DNA of 51,360 bases from Pseudomonas sp. 14P_8.1_Bac3 (GCF_025466085.1 NZ_JANLOD010000020.1:1-51360); one strand, 5' to 3'; counted from the stretch's first letter, positions 1-9,154 are shown. A program made the numbers and translations. The notes: a model not told the origin generated them from the sequence alone.

Positions 1-22
1 GCTCCCACAGGATAGTGTTTGA

Positions 23-1321
23 TCAGTGAAGTTTTAGTCGCGGCTCAGTCCCGCGCCCGATCTTGCTGCCCAGCATCAACATCGCAGTACGGAACGCGCC
101 ATACAGAGCCATCTGGTGCATGCGGTACAGCGACACATAAAACATCCGCGCCAGCCAGCCCTCCAGCATCACGCTGCCGGTAAGGTTGCCCATCAAGTTA
201 CCCACAGCGGAAAAACGCGACAGCGAGATCAGCGAGCCGTAGTCGGTGTACTTATACACAGGCAACGGTTTGCCTTCGATCCGCAGCTTCAGCGATTTGG
301 CCAGCAACGACGCCTGCTGATGCGCAGCCTGGGCGCGCGGCGGGACGTTGCGATCGGTGCCCGGCTGTGGGCAGGCGGCGCAGTCACCGAAGGCGAAGAT
401 GTTTTCGTCGCGGGTGGTTTGCAGGGTCGGCAGTACTTGCAGCTGGTTGATGCGGTTGGTTTCCAGGCCGTCGATGTCCTTGAGGAAAACCGGCGCACGA
501 ATCCCGGCGGCCCAGACCTTGAGGCTGGCGTTGATCACTTTGCCGTCGGCGGTGATCAGGCTGTCGGCAGTGACTTCACTGACCGCTGCGTTGGTCATCA
601 CGTTGACCCCGAGTTTCTCCAGGGTTTTATGCACAGGCCCGCCGATCCGTTCCGGCAAGGCTGGCAACACCCGAGGACCGGCTTCGATCAAGGTGATGTG
701 CATGTTCTCCGGTTTGATCCGGTCCAGACCGTAGGCCGCCAGTTCGTGCGCGGCATTGTGCAGTTCGGCGGCCAGTTCGACGCCCGTGGCGCCAGCACCG
801 ACGATCGCCACGCTGATCTGTTGCACGACGTCCGTTTGCCCGGCGTGAGCACGCAAGTAATGGTTGAGCAGTTGCTGGTGGAAGCGCTCGGCCTGTTTGC
901 GGGTGTCGAGGAACAGGCAATGCTGCGCCGCGCCCTGGGTGCCGAAATCGTTGGTGGTGCTGCCGACGGCGATCACCAGCGAGTCGTAAGGCACTTCGCG
1001 CGCCGGCACCAGTTCCAGGCCGGCTTCGTCGTACGTGGCGGCCAGCTGGATTTTTTTCTGCGCGCGATCGAGCCCGCTCATGCGCCCCAGCTGGAACTCG
1101 AAGTGGTTCCATTTCGCCTGGGCGACATAGTTGAGTTCGTCTTCGGAAGAGTTCAGGGAGCCGGCCGCCACTTCGTGCAACAGCGGTTTCCAGATGTGGG
1201 TCAGGTTCGCGTCGACCAGCATCACACTGGCCGTGCCGCGCTTGCCCAGAGTCTTACCCAGACGGGTAGCCAACTCCAGACCGCCGGCGCCGCCGCCAAC
1301 GATGACAATACGATGAGTCAT
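23..1321 (-). CDS. ndh: Type II NADH dehydrogenase (NDH-2)
   Basis: This 432-residue flavoprotein oxidises NADH and passes electrons to ubiquinone at the inner face of the membrane without pumping protons. An FAD-binding Rossmann motif GGGAGG lies at residues 9-14. A second dinucleotide motif (VGAGATGVELA, near residue 175) should bind NADH, and the late FAD motif FAFGDCAA follows near residue 305. The C-terminal 60 residues are rich in aromatic and hydrophobic residues, as expected of the amphipathic membrane anchor of this family. I start at the ATG at 1321; a TTG 36 bases upstream is open but would add an unconserved-looking tail before the Rossmann strand. The family also contains other NAD(P)H-quinone reductases, so the substrate is inferred. 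Confidence 0.88.
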   Translation of the reverse strand: MTHRIVIVGGGAGGLELATRLGKTLGKRGTASVMLVDANLTHIWKPLLHEVAAGSLNSSEDELNYVAQAKWNHFEFQLGRMSGLDRAQKKIQLAATYDEAGLELVPAREVPYDSLVIAVGSTTNDFGTQGAAQHCLFLDTRKQAERFHQQLLNHYLRAHAGQTDVVQQISVAIVGAGATGVELAAELHNAAHELAAYGLDRIKPENMHITLIEAGPRVLPALPERIGGPVHKTLEKLGVNVMTNAAVSEVTADSLITADGKVINASLKVWAAGIRAPVFLKDIDGLETNRINQLQVLPTLQTTRDENIFAFGDCAACPQPGTDRNVPPRAQAAHQQASLLAKSLKLRIEGKPLPVYKYTDYGSLISLSRFSAVGNLMGNLTGSVMLEGWLARMFYVSLYRMHQMALYGAFRTAMLMLGSKIGRGTEPRLKLH

Positions 1322-1381
1322 GGGGATATCTCGCAAGGCTAAAAGAAATCGGTGCAATTACCCGAGCGAGCGCAACGCAGC

Positions 1382-1555
1382 TCATAGCGTCAGGTAACTG
1401 ATAAATCGGCTCAACAGGCCCAGGCCAATGGTCACGGCCAGTACCACCACGAGGAGCATCCATGGCCGGAAAGGCCGGCGCTCGACTCGGTGCTGGGACA
1501 GGTGCAGGTACTCTTCGACATGCTTCTGGTCGTCGGGGTTCAGGCGGCTGGTCAT
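1382..1555 (-). CDS. Small DUF3094 membrane protein
   Basis: This short gene encodes 57 residues. The N-terminal half is polar (MTSRLNPDDQKHVEEYL), followed by a basic RRPFRPW stretch and one hydrophobic segment (about residues 33-53, MLLVVVLAVTIGLGLLSRF) that can span the membrane. The layout and the RRPFRPW signature match the DUF3094 family that I know from Pseudomonas; its function is unknown. A GAGG Shine-Dalgarno sits six bases before the ATG. It lies 60 bases upstream of ndh on the same strand and may be co-transcribed with it. Confidence 0.8.
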   Translation of the reverse strand: MTSRLNPDDQKHVEEYLHLSQHRVERRPFRPWMLLVVVLAVTIGLGLLSRFISYLTL

Positions 1556-1623
1556 ATCGGGCCTCGTCAGGGGTAGACGTTGCTAAATGTGTAGAAGCTA
1601 CACGCGGGTGGCCGTGAAACACG

Positions 1624-2151
1624 TCAGCCCACATTGAATGGAGCATAGCCGCTGGCCGGAATCGGCTCGACGGTGACCGTATCGTCCAGGCGAATGATTC
1701 CACTTTGTATCACTCGGGCAGTGATTCCGCCATGGCCGCGAACGGCCTGAAAGGTCCCCGGGCCGAGGTTGTTTTGCAGGCGCGCGCAAGGTTGGCACCA
1801 ACCCGTGGTTTCGAAAATGGCCTGGCCGATCCGGAAGCGCCGGCCCTTGAGGCTGAACAGGTTGATACCGCTGACGACGATGTTGCGCCGCAATTCCTGT
1901 GGCAACACCGGTTGATCGGCCGGGCGCCCCATCAGCGAACTGATGACGGACAGGTGCTCCCATTGAATCAGCGTCACCTGGCGCGCATTGCGTACCCCGG
2001 GTCGTGCGCGGTCGCCGGTCAGGCCCGCTTCAAGACGCGCTTCCACGGCGTCCAGCTGGATCATTGGCACGTGGGGCTGCGGCCGCACACCGATCCAGCG
2101 CACGCGTCCCTGTTGCGGCACTTCGGCGATCAATTCCTGCAATGGGCTCAC
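1624..2151 (-). CDS. MOSC domain protein
   Basis: The 175-residue product is a stand-alone MOSC (molybdenum cofactor sulfurase C-terminal) domain. Its mark is the cysteine-containing stretch GWCQPCARLQ near residue 118, followed by GRG/RGHGGITARV-like sequence near the end. MOSC proteins bind the molybdenum cofactor or handle sulfur or N-hydroxylated substrates; which applies here cannot be read from the sequence. The start is GTG at 2151 and overlaps the stop of the DUF1780 gene by four bases (GTGA), so the two are probably translated in series. Confidence 0.78.
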   Translation of the reverse strand: MSPLQELIAEVPQQGRVRWIGVRPQPHVPMIQLDAVEARLEAGLTGDRARPGVRNARQVTLIQWEHLSVISSLMGRPADQPVLPQELRRNIVVSGINLFSLKGRRFRIGQAIFETTGWCQPCARLQNNLGPGTFQAVRGHGGITARVIQSGIIRLDDTVTVEPIPASGYAPFNVG

Positions 2152-2774
2152 AGGCTGATCCCGACATCGAACACGATGCTGCGCCCCAGGTTGCTGCGCA
2201 AAAAGTCCGGCGCATCCGGATGGGCGAACAGCACGCGGGCAAACGTCGGGCCGACCAGCGACAACGAACGCCAGCCCTGGCGCAAGTATTCGGTGGGCGG
2301 CGGGAAATGGCTGTTGAGGTCGAGCACTTCGCGCTTGAGGCTGGCGAAGGCAATGATGTCCAGCTCGCCCAGGTCCATGCCGCGCTCTTTGTAGTTGTGC
2401 GCTTTCTTGCGCAAGGTCGGCGCCAGCCGCAGCAGGAATTCGTTGGCCGGAATGCGCTTGGGCTTGGCCTCGCGGCGCACCAGCGAACTCAGGGAGAACG
2501 CACTGCGCCGCCGTTGCAGTTCATCGCGCCACTCATCGTTGAGGCGACGGCCTTCGTCGAGGACGAAAAACACTTCGAAATTCGCCTCGCGAAACAGCAC
2601 GTCCGGCGGTTCCCCGGCGGGGGCGAATTCGTCGGCACGGTAGGGAATGTTCAGGCCTTGCAGCAGGCGCTGGCACACCCAACGCTCACGCTCCCATTTG
2701 CGGGCATTGGACAGGAACGCGTTGGCTTGCTCGGCCGCGATGGTCAGCAGGCGTAAGTAATCAGAGTCATCCAT
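2148..2774 (-). CDS. DUF1780 protein
   Basis: This 208-residue soluble protein begins MDDSDYLRLLTIAAEQANAF. It carries a central EVFFVLDEGRRLNDEWRDEL block and a C-terminal block GRSIVFDVGISL. I assign it to DUF1780, a family that has been described as endonuclease-like without a proven reaction. The frame is open for another 348 bases upstream, but that part crosses a REP-like repeat and intergenic sequence, so I use the ATG at 2774. Its stop overlaps the MOSC start by four bases. There is no membrane segment or signal peptide. Confidence 0.72.
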   Translation of the reverse strand: MDDSDYLRLLTIAAEQANAFLSNARKWERERWVCQRLLQGLNIPYRADEFAPAGEPPDVLFREANFEVFFVLDEGRRLNDEWRDELQRRRSAFSLSSLVRREAKPKRIPANEFLLRLAPTLRKKAHNYKERGMDLGELDIIAFASLKREVLDLNSHFPPPTEYLRQGWRSLSLVGPTFARVLFAHPDAPDFLRSNLGRSIVFDVGISL

Positions 2775-2835
2775 AGGCCCAAGCTTAGCGTTCAAATGCG
2801 ATCGCAAAGAAGACAGTTTGTCGGAGAAGCGCAAA

Positions 2836-2938
2836 AGCCTGCCGGCGAGCACGCTCGTGATAGTCGTCAACGATAACGCGGGGAACCAGACACCCCGCAG
2901 CGGTCTCAGGTTTTTCGCGAGCATGCTCGCTCCTACAG
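2836..2938. repeat. Degenerate REP doublet
   Basis: The right arm (TCGCGAGCATGCTCGCTCCTACAG) is a good REP copy, while the left arm (CGGCGAGCACGCTCGTGAT) is decayed. The spacer shares the words GTCGTCAACGATAACGC and CCGCAGCG-TCTCAGG with the doublet at 30361-30462, so the two derive from the same REPIN type. It fills most of the 310-base gap between the DUF1780 gene and the divergent membrane protein gene. No gene or clear promoter is visible elsewhere in this gap. Confidence 0.75.
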
Positions 2939-3084
2939 GAGTCTCACGTCCCGGAGCCCCGATCGCGGCGGGCCTGCGGAGCAGACCGGAGTGAGTGCCG
3001 AAGACCTGGCGCAGCATTGGATAGGTCGCGGTGTAGACTGAGAACCCATTACCCATCGGCCGAGACAAAGGAGTGTGCCCCGCC

Positions 3085-3774
3085 ATGATCGGCGCTGAGT
3101 TGCTGTCCACCGAATCCCTCACCGTCGGCTGGCTGATCTATGTGCCAGCCTTGATCTGGGCCATCGTGCGTGCGCCGTGGGTCGAGCTGTTCAGTGACCG
3201 CCGTCGTCAGCACTTGTTATTCGGTACGGTATTCGCGCTGTTCATGCTGTGGCTGGTACGACGGGATTTCGACACCGGCGTGTCCTATCACTTCATCGGC
3301 ATGACCGCCGTGACCCTGCTGCTGGACTGGCCTTTGGCGATCGTCGGCGGACTGGTCGCGCAGGCCGGCCTGGTGGTGCTCGGACGCCAGGACCTCGTTG
3401 CTGTCGGAGTAAACGGCGCGTTGTTGATTCTGCTGCCGGTGCTGGTCACCGAATGCTGCGCAATCCTGGTGGAGCGCGCCCAGCCGCGTAATCCGTTTGT
3501 GTACATCTTCGTTTCCGGCTTCTTCGCGGCGGCGCTGTCGGCGTTGCTGTGTCTGTTGCTGGCGCTGTGGTTGCTATGGTTTGACGGGATCTTCGCCATG
3601 CCCTATTGGCTTGAGGATTTTATCGGCTACCTGTGGCTGATCATCTTTCCGGAAGGGTTCATCAACGGCATGGTGGTCAGCGCGCTGGTGGTGTTCTGCC
3701 CGGAATGGCTGGAAACCTTCAATCGCACACGCTACCTGTCGGCGCCCTGGAAGGACGACGATCCGAAGTCCTGA
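3085..3774 (+). CDS. CbiM-like energy-coupling permease family membrane protein
   Basis: The 229-residue protein has about six to seven hydrophobic segments, for example residues 10-25, 45-60, 75-110, 115-130, 145-175 and 190-210. It resembles the CbiM/energy-coupling-factor permease family in length and in the pattern of Gly- and Pro-rich helices. No partner T or A component gene is next to it, so a transport role is unproven and the substrate unknown. AAAGGAG at 3067-3073 is the Shine-Dalgarno for the ATG at 3085; the GTG at 3073 would overlap that site and is not used. The gene stands alone between minus-strand neighbours. Confidence 0.6.
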   Translation: MIGAELLSTESLTVGWLIYVPALIWAIVRAPWVELFSDRRRQHLLFGTVFALFMLWLVRRDFDTGVSYHFIGMTAVTLLLDWPLAIVGGLVAQAGLVVLGRQDLVAVGVNGALLILLPVLVTECCAILVERAQPRNPFVYIFVSGFFAAALSALLCLLLALWLLWFDGIFAMPYWLEDFIGYLWLIIFPEGFINGMVVSALVVFCPEWLETFNRTRYLSAPWKDDDPKS

Positions 3775-3859
3775 CCCGTATCAAATCAACAGATCGTTTC
3801 TCGCCGGGAACCTTGATGACGGTCAGGACTACCGTGTCAGGCGGCCCTGAAGGTCGGCC

Positions 3860-4060
3860 TCAGTGACGCGGTTCGAAATCTTCGCTGAACAGTTCGTCCT
3901 CGGCATCCGGGCTCACCGGAATCTTGTGTTCTTCCGACGCCCAGGCGCCCAGGTCGATCAATTTGCAGCGGTCTGAACAGAACGGCCGGAATTTGCTCTC
4001 GGGGGTCCATTCGACAGGAGCGCCGCAGGTGGGGCATTCGACGGTTGGGGTTTGGCTCAT
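3860..4060 (-). CDS. yacG: DNA gyrase inhibitor / zinc protein YacG
   Basis: This 66-residue protein has a four-cysteine zinc site: C9 and C12 (CPTCG) and C28 and C32 (FCSDRC), followed by KLIDLGAW, the YacG signature. The C-terminal tail is acidic ([10 protein letters not shown]). In E. coli, YacG binds GyrB and inhibits gyrase. The start ATG overlaps the stop of coaE by four bases (ATGA), so it is the last gene of the pilB-pilC-pilD-coaE-yacG run. Confidence 0.93.
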   Translation of the reverse strand: MSQTPTVECPTCGAPVEWTPESKFRPFCSDRCKLIDLGAWASEEHKIPVSPDAEDELFSEDFEPRH

Positions 4061-4680
4061 GACTGGCCTCCACGCAATGTTAAGTAAAAGTGATGCAGGC
4101 GTTCGACCTCGCTGTGCAGCCAGGCGAGGTCGCGGTCGTTGACCACCACGTCGTCGGCATGGCTCACGCGATCCTGACGGCTGGATTGCGCCTTGAGGAT
4201 GGCCTGGACCTGTTGCTCGCTGGTCTGGTCACGCTGCAGGGTGCGTTCGATCTGTAGTTGTTCGGGCGCATCGATCACCAGCACTCGCTGGGTCATGGCG
4301 TATTGCCCGGACTCGATCAGCAACGGCGAAACCAGAATCGCGTAAGGCGATTGTGCCTTGCCCAGATGTTCGACGATTTCCCTGGCGATCAATGGGTGCA
4401 GCAGCGCTTCGAGCCAGCGGCGCTCTTCCGGGACTTCGAAGATCAGTTTGCGCAACGCCGCGCGATCCAGTTGACCATCGGCCTGCAACACGCCGGGGCC
4501 AAAGTGTTCGGCGATCTGCGCCAGCGCCGGGCGGCCCGGTTCCACCACCCAGCGCGCTGCATGATCGGCATCGATCACGTGCACACCGAGGTCGATGAAG
4601 TGTTGGGCGGCCGCGCTTTTGCCGCTGCCGATGCCGCCAGTCAGGCCGAGAATCCAGGGTTTTTCCACAGGGGTATTCAT
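4057..4680 (-). CDS. coaE: Dephospho-CoA kinase
   Basis: The 207-residue enzyme phosphorylates the ribose 3'-hydroxyl of dephospho-CoA, the last step of coenzyme A synthesis. A P-loop GGIGSGKS lies at residues 15-22, followed by the family block [19 protein letters not shown]. The length is typical of the family. The frame is open far upstream through pilD, but the ATG at 4680 overlaps the pilD stop (ATGA) and gives the normal N-terminus. Both junctions in the pilD-coaE-yacG stretch are four-base overlaps, which implies translational coupling. Confidence 0.96.
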   Translation of the reverse strand: MNTPVEKPWILGLTGGIGSGKSAAAQHFIDLGVHVIDADHAARWVVEPGRPALAQIAEHFGPGVLQADGQLDRAALRKLIFEVPEERRWLEALLHPLIAREIVEHLGKAQSPYAILVSPLLIESGQYAMTQRVLVIDAPEQLQIERTLQRDQTSEQQVQAILKAQSSRQDRVSHADDVVVNDRDLAWLHSEVERLHHFYLTLRGGQS

Positions 4681-5549
4681 TTCAAACCGACAAACTGCCA
4701 ATAGAAGGCGGCTATTTGACCACCCCACAGCAGGGCAATCCAGCCGGCAATCGCCAGATAGGGGCCGAAGGGGATCGGCGTCGAGGTTTTCGCGTTGCGC
4801 AGCCGCAGCAAAATCACGCCGATGACGGCGCCGACCACCGATGACAACAGGATAGTCAGCGGCAACATCTGCCAGCCGCCCCAGGCCCCGAGCATCGCCA
4901 GGAGCTTGAAGTCGCCATGACCCATGCCTTCCTTGCCGGTGATCAGCTTGAACAGCCAGAACACCGACCACAGCGCCAGGTAGCCGGCGACTGCGCCCCA
5001 CAGCGCCTCTTGCAATGGCACGAACAGCTCGAAGCTGTTGACGATCAGGCCCAGCCACAGCAGCGGCAACACCAGCACATCCGGCAGCAGTTGATGTTCG
5101 GCGTCGATCAGGCTCATGGCCAGCAGGCCCCAGCTCAGGACCAGCACCGCCGCGGCTTGCCAACCAAAGCCGAAGTGCCAGGCCACGAAGGCCGACAGCA
5201 GTCCACAGGCCAGTTCAGTCAACGGGTAGCGTTTGCTGATCGGTGCTACACAACTTGAGCATCGCCCACACAGGCACGCATAACTGACCAGCGGAATATT
5301 CTCCCAGGCGCGGATCCGGTGCCCGCAGTGTGGGCACTGGGAGTGGGGCAGCATCAGGTTGTAGGTCGGCAGCGGAGTTTCGCCAGGCAAGCCGAGAATC
5401 TCATAGGCCTGCAATCGCCACTCGCGGGCGAGCATTTTCGGCAGACGCCAGATCACCACGTTGAGAAAGCTGCCGACCAGCAGGCCGACCACCAGGGCAA
5501 TGGCGACGAACGCCAGCGGGTATACGGTCAGGGTTTCAGTCAGGGGCAT
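4677..5549 (-). CDS. pilD: Prepilin peptidase / N-methyltransferase PilD
   Basis: This 290-residue inner-membrane enzyme cleaves the leader of type IV prepilins and type II secretion pseudopilins and methylates the new N-terminus. The two catalytic aspartates are at D149 (SLIDAEH) and D213 (GMGHGDFK), the positions I know from P. aeruginosa PilD. The cytoplasmic zinc motif is formed by C72, C75, C97 and C100. Two extra cysteines occur just before it (ACLCG, C92 and C94). About seven to eight hydrophobic segments follow. The gene begins one base after the pilC stop. Confidence 0.96.
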   Translation of the reverse strand: MPLTETLTVYPLAFVAIALVVGLLVGSFLNVVIWRLPKMLAREWRLQAYEILGLPGETPLPTYNLMLPHSQCPHCGHRIRAWENIPLVSYACLCGRCSSCVAPISKRYPLTELACGLLSAFVAWHFGFGWQAAAVLVLSWGLLAMSLIDAEHQLLPDVLVLPLLWLGLIVNSFELFVPLQEALWGAVAGYLALWSVFWLFKLITGKEGMGHGDFKLLAMLGAWGGWQMLPLTILLSSVVGAVIGVILLRLRNAKTSTPIPFGPYLAIAGWIALLWGGQIAAFYWQFVGLK

Positions 5550-5550
5550 G

Positions 5551-6768
5551 TCAGATCGCTGAGCCGAGTTGGAAAATGGGCAGGTACATTGCAACCACCA
5601 GGCCGCCGACGACAACACCCAGCACCACCATAATGAAGGGCTCCATCAGGCTGGTGAGGTTATCGACCATGTTGTCGACTTCGGCTTCATAGAAGCTGGC
5701 GACCTTGTCGAGCATGTCGTCCAGGGCGCCGGACTCTTCGCCAATGGCCGTCATCTGAATCGCCATGCTCGGAAAAATGCCGGAGGTGCGCATGGAAAAA
5801 TTCAGCTGCATCCCCGTCGAAACGTCCTGCCTTATACGCAGCACCGCGCGCTTGAACACCACGTTGCCGGTGGCGCCCGCCACGGACTCCAGGGCTTCCA
5901 CCAGCGGTACGCCGGCGGCGAAGGTGGTCGACAGCGTGCGGGCGTAACGGGCCACGGCGGATTTGTACATCAGCGTGCCCACCAACGGCAATTTCAGCAG
6001 CCAGGTGTCCGTCCAGTCCCGAAAGGCTTCGGATTTCTTGAAGGCGCGGCGTGTACCGAAGATGGCCGCAATCAGTGCCCCCAGCAACACCCACCACCAG
6101 TCCTGCATGAACTTCGAAAGGCCGATCACCATCACGGTGAACGCTGGCAGCTCCGCGCCGAATCCCTTGAACACCGATTCGAACTGCGGCACCACCTTGA
6201 TCAGCAGAATGCCGGTGACGATGATCGCAACGAACACCACTGCCAGCGGATAAGTCATGGCTTTCTTGATCTTGGCTTTCAGGCTTTCGCTCTTTTCCTT
6301 GTAGGTCGCGACCCGCTCCAACAAGGTATCCAGGGCGCCAGCCTGTTCGCCGGCATCCACCAGGTTGCAATAGAGTTCGTCGAAATATTGCGGCTTTTTA
6401 CGCAAGGCGGCGGCGAAGCTGTTGCCCGCGGCGACTTCCTGTTTCACCTCGTCCACCAGTTTGCGCATGGCCGGGTTATCGAAGCCTTCACCGATGATGT
6501 CGAATGACTGCAGCAACGGCACGCCGGCCTTCATCATGGTCGCCATCTGCCGGGTGAACAGGGCGATGTCATGAGCCTTGATGCGCTTGCCCAGACTGAA
6601 AATCGAAGCGGTTTTCTTGCGTACCTTGCCGGGGTTGATGCCCTGTTTGCGCAGTTGCGCCTTGATCAGCGCCGGGTTCTGACCGGTGAGCTCGCCGGTC
6701 ATTTTGGTGCCTTTCTTGTCGGTGCCTTCCCAGGCGTACACACTGAGTTTTGCTGCTTTGACCGCCAT
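5551..6768 (-). CDS. pilC: Type IV pilus inner-membrane platform protein PilC
   Basis: The 405-residue protein is the inner-membrane platform that couples the PilB motor to pilin assembly. It contains two repeated GspF-type cytoplasmic domains (about residues 70-190 and 275-395), with membrane segments near 170-195, 220-240 and 375-400. The family words FTRQMATMMKAGVPLLQS and GALDTLLERVATYKE are plain. The N-terminal 45 residues (YAWEGTDKKGTKMTGEL) are also typical. It lies two bases after pilB and one base before pilD. Confidence 0.96.
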   Translation of the reverse strand: MAVKAAKLSVYAWEGTDKKGTKMTGELTGQNPALIKAQLRKQGINPGKVRKKTASIFSLGKRIKAHDIALFTRQMATMMKAGVPLLQSFDIIGEGFDNPAMRKLVDEVKQEVAAGNSFAAALRKKPQYFDELYCNLVDAGEQAGALDTLLERVATYKEKSESLKAKIKKAMTYPLAVVFVAIIVTGILLIKVVPQFESVFKGFGAELPAFTVMVIGLSKFMQDWWWVLLGALIAAIFGTRRAFKKSEAFRDWTDTWLLKLPLVGTLMYKSAVARYARTLSTTFAAGVPLVEALESVAGATGNVVFKRAVLRIRQDVSTGMQLNFSMRTSGIFPSMAIQMTAIGEESGALDDMLDKVASFYEAEVDNMVDNLTSLMEPFIMVVLGVVVGGLVVAMYLPIFQLGSAI

Positions 6769-6770
6769 GT

Positions 6771-8471
6771 TCAGTCCTTGGTGACCCGGTTGATTTCTTC
6801 AAGGCTGGTGATGCCCTGCATGGCCTTGATCAGCCCCGAAGTACGCAGGTCGTTGAAACCGCCTTTGCGCATCTGAATATCGATTTCCAGTGAGTTGCCC
6901 TCGGCCATGATCAGCCGTTGCAGGTCCGGCGTGTTCTTCACCACTTCGTAGATCCCCACGCGTCCCTTGTAGCCGCCGTTGCATTGATCGCAACCCACCG
7001 GCTCGTAGATGGTGAAAGAACCGATACGGTCCTCGGGAAAGCCTTCCTTGAGCAACGCCTCGCGGGGAATGTCGATGGGCTTCTTGCACTGGCTGCACAG
7101 TTTGCGCGCCAGCCGCTGGGCGATGATCAGGCTGACCGAGGTTGCAATGTTGAAGCCCTGAATACCCATGTTGTGCAGGCGGGTCAGGGTTTCCGCCGCG
7201 CTGTTGGTGTGCAGCGTCGAGAGCACCAGGTGACCGGTCTGGGCGGCCTTGATGGCGATCTCGGCGGTTTCCAGGTCGCGGATCTCACCGACCATGATCA
7301 CGTCCGGGTCCTGCCGCAGGAACGAACGCAGGGCCTGGGGAAAACCCAGTCCTTGCTTGGGATTGACGTTGACCTGGTTGATGCCCTCCATGTTGATCTC
7401 CACCGGGTCTTCGGCGGTGGAGATGTTGATGTCGACGGTGTTGAGAATGTTCAGGCCGGTGTAGAGCGACACGGTCTTGCCCGAGCCGGTGGGCCCGGTG
7501 ACCAGGATCATCCCTTGCGGCTGCTTCAGCGCGGCCATGTACAGGTCTTTCTGGCTCTGCTCGTAGCCGAGGGCATCGATGCCCATTTGTGCGCTGGACG
7601 GGTCGAGGATCCGGATCACCACCTTCTCGCCCCACAGGGTCGGCAGGGTATTAACCCGGAAGTCGATGGACTTGCTCTTCGAAAGACGCATCTTGATCCG
7701 ACCGTCCTGGGGTTTGCGCCGTTCGGAAATGTCGAGGCTGGCCATGACTTTCAGGCGCGCGGCGATGCGGTTGGCCAGCTGGATGGGCGGCTTGGCCACT
7801 TCCCGCAGCATGCCATCGGTGCGCATGCGCACGCGGTAGGTTTTTTCGTACGGTTCGAAGTGCAAGTCGGATGAGCCGCTCTTGATCGCGTCGAGCAACA
7901 TCTTGTGCACGAAGCGCACAACCGGTGCGTCGTCGGCATCCTGCCCGGCGATAGGATCCTGGTTCGGGTCATTGATCGACTCGATGTCCACACCGTCAAG
8001 GTCGACGTCAGCCATGTCTTCGAGGCCGGTGTGGTGGCTGTCGAAGAATTTCTCGATGGCATCGCTGAGCTTGTCGTCCTCCACCAGAATGGCTTCGGTG
8101 GTCAGCCCGGTGCTGAACTGGATGTCGTTGATGACCTGGTGATTGGTCGGATCGGAAACCCCGACGAACAATTTGTTACCGCGCCGCCACAGGGGCAGGA
8201 CGTGATGCTGGCGCACCAGTTTTTCGCTGACCAGGCCTTTGGGCTGGGACTCTTTGTCCAGGCAGTGCAGGTCCAGCAGGGCCATGCCGAAATGCTCCGA
8301 AGCAATCTCGGCGACCTGCCGGCTTTTCACCAGTTTGTTTTGCACCAGATAAGTGACCAGGGGGAGCTTCTGGCGCTGAGCTTGTTGATACGCCTGTTGC
8401 GCATTTTTGTCAGTGAGCAGTTCGGCCAGGACCAATTGCTTGGCCAGGCCGCTAAGGGCGATGTCATTCAT
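6771..8471 (-). CDS. pilB: Type IV pilus extension ATPase PilB
   Basis: This 566-residue hexameric ATPase powers pilus extension. An N-terminal GspE/MshEN domain covers about residues 30-140. The Walker A motif GPTGSGKT is at 326-333, the Asp-box EDPVE at 354-358 and the Walker B block DVIMVGEIRD at 390-399. The zinc-binding tetracysteine is C459, C462, C494 and C497. The start ATG at 8471 gives the normal N-terminus. The gene is divergent from pilA across 225 bases. Confidence 0.97.
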   Translation of the reverse strand: MNDIALSGLAKQLVLAELLTDKNAQQAYQQAQRQKLPLVTYLVQNKLVKSRQVAEIASEHFGMALLDLHCLDKESQPKGLVSEKLVRQHHVLPLWRRGNKLFVGVSDPTNHQVINDIQFSTGLTTEAILVEDDKLSDAIEKFFDSHHTGLEDMADVDLDGVDIESINDPNQDPIAGQDADDAPVVRFVHKMLLDAIKSGSSDLHFEPYEKTYRVRMRTDGMLREVAKPPIQLANRIAARLKVMASLDISERRKPQDGRIKMRLSKSKSIDFRVNTLPTLWGEKVVIRILDPSSAQMGIDALGYEQSQKDLYMAALKQPQGMILVTGPTGSGKTVSLYTGLNILNTVDINISTAEDPVEINMEGINQVNVNPKQGLGFPQALRSFLRQDPDVIMVGEIRDLETAEIAIKAAQTGHLVLSTLHTNSAAETLTRLHNMGIQGFNIATSVSLIIAQRLARKLCSQCKKPIDIPREALLKEGFPEDRIGSFTIYEPVGCDQCNGGYKGRVGIYEVVKNTPDLQRLIMAEGNSLEIDIQMRKGGFNDLRTSGLIKAMQGITSLEEINRVTKD

Positions 8472-8632
8472 GGGGATACCGGACGCAAACAGTTGATGAC
8501 TTATAGCCTAGTCAACGGGCGGAGCCAAACCAGCGCTGCTCTGGTGACAAAAAGTGTCAGATAGTGCGGGCCTTGGGGACGTGCAAGGCCGGTGCGTTGC
8601 TCTCGTGTCGCATTAACCGGGGATTAACAGAT

Positions 8633-8648
8633 TGGCACGCGCTGTGCT
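8633..8648 (+). promoter_or_regulatory. Sigma-54 promoter of pilA
   Basis: TGGCACGCGCTGTGCT has GG and GC separated by exactly ten bases, the -24/-12 layout of RpoN promoters, and a good TTGGCACG left half. It ends 48 bases before the pilA start. pilA of P. aeruginosa is known to be transcribed by sigma-54 with PilR, which supports the call. The predicted transcript would start near 8659. Confidence 0.85.
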
Positions 8649-8696
8649 GGGGCTAGTTCAGATCATGCGATTTCTACTCATCCAAGGAGCTTGTCT

Positions 8697-9098
8697 ATGA
8701 ATAATCAAAAAGGTTTTACCCTGATCGAACTGCTGATCGTCGTGGCGATCATCGGGATTCTGGCGACGTTTGCGATTCCGGCTTACTCGAAGTATCAGGC
8801 TCGGGCAAAGGTGACGGCGGGTGTTGCAGAGGTTTCGGCGCTTAAAGTGAATTATGAGGACAAGGTCAATTCGGGTACGGCTGCTCCGGCCGTTGCTGAC
8901 ATTACTTCGGCCGCCAACACACAAAATTGCACAATTACCGTCTCGGCAACACCTGCTGCAATTATCTGTACGCTTGTAGGCGCGCCGGCACAGGTGTCCG
9001 CTGCGACAATTACTCTGACTCGTGACGCTACTACTGGTTGGTCTTGCAGAACCAGCGCTGCAGCCGATTTTGCCCCATCGGGATGCCCTCATGGCTGA
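8697..9098 (+). CDS. pilA: Type IV major pilin PilA
   Basis: The 133-residue prepilin is the structural subunit of the pilus. A short leader MNNQKG is followed by [18 protein letters not shown], the classic class III signal; PilD would cut after G6, leaving Phe1 and Glu5 of the mature protein. Four cysteines occur (C78, C91, C117, C130), and the last pair can form the C-terminal disulfide loop. AAGGAG at 8684-8689 precedes the ATG at 8697; a TTG six bases upstream is not needed. The body uses more A/T-ending codons than the neighbours, as is common in variable pilin genes. Confidence 0.95.
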   Translation: MNNQKGFTLIELLIVVAIIGILATFAIPAYSKYQARAKVTAGVAEVSALKVNYEDKVNSGTAAPAVADITSAANTQNCTITVSATPAAIICTLVGAPAQVSAATITLTRDATTGWSCRTSAAADFAPSGCPHG

Positions 9099-9128
9099 TG
9101 CCAACTGATTATTGGTAGACGATCAAGA

Positions 9129-9154
9129 CCGCCTCTTCAGAGGCGGTTTTTTTT
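9129..9154 (+). terminator. pilA terminator
   Basis: CCGCCTC-TTCA-GAGGCGG forms a strong stem and is followed by eight T residues. It lies 30 bases after the pilA stop. Confidence 0.92.

Noticed and set aside
116..1342. A 408-residue plus-strand frame opposite ndh
   Set aside because: It is a shadow frame of a GC-rich gene, with the typical Arg/Gln/His/Val bias and no ribosome site.
2775..3122. Upstream extension of the DUF1780 gene
   Set aside because: It crosses a REP-like repeat and overlaps the divergent membrane protein gene.
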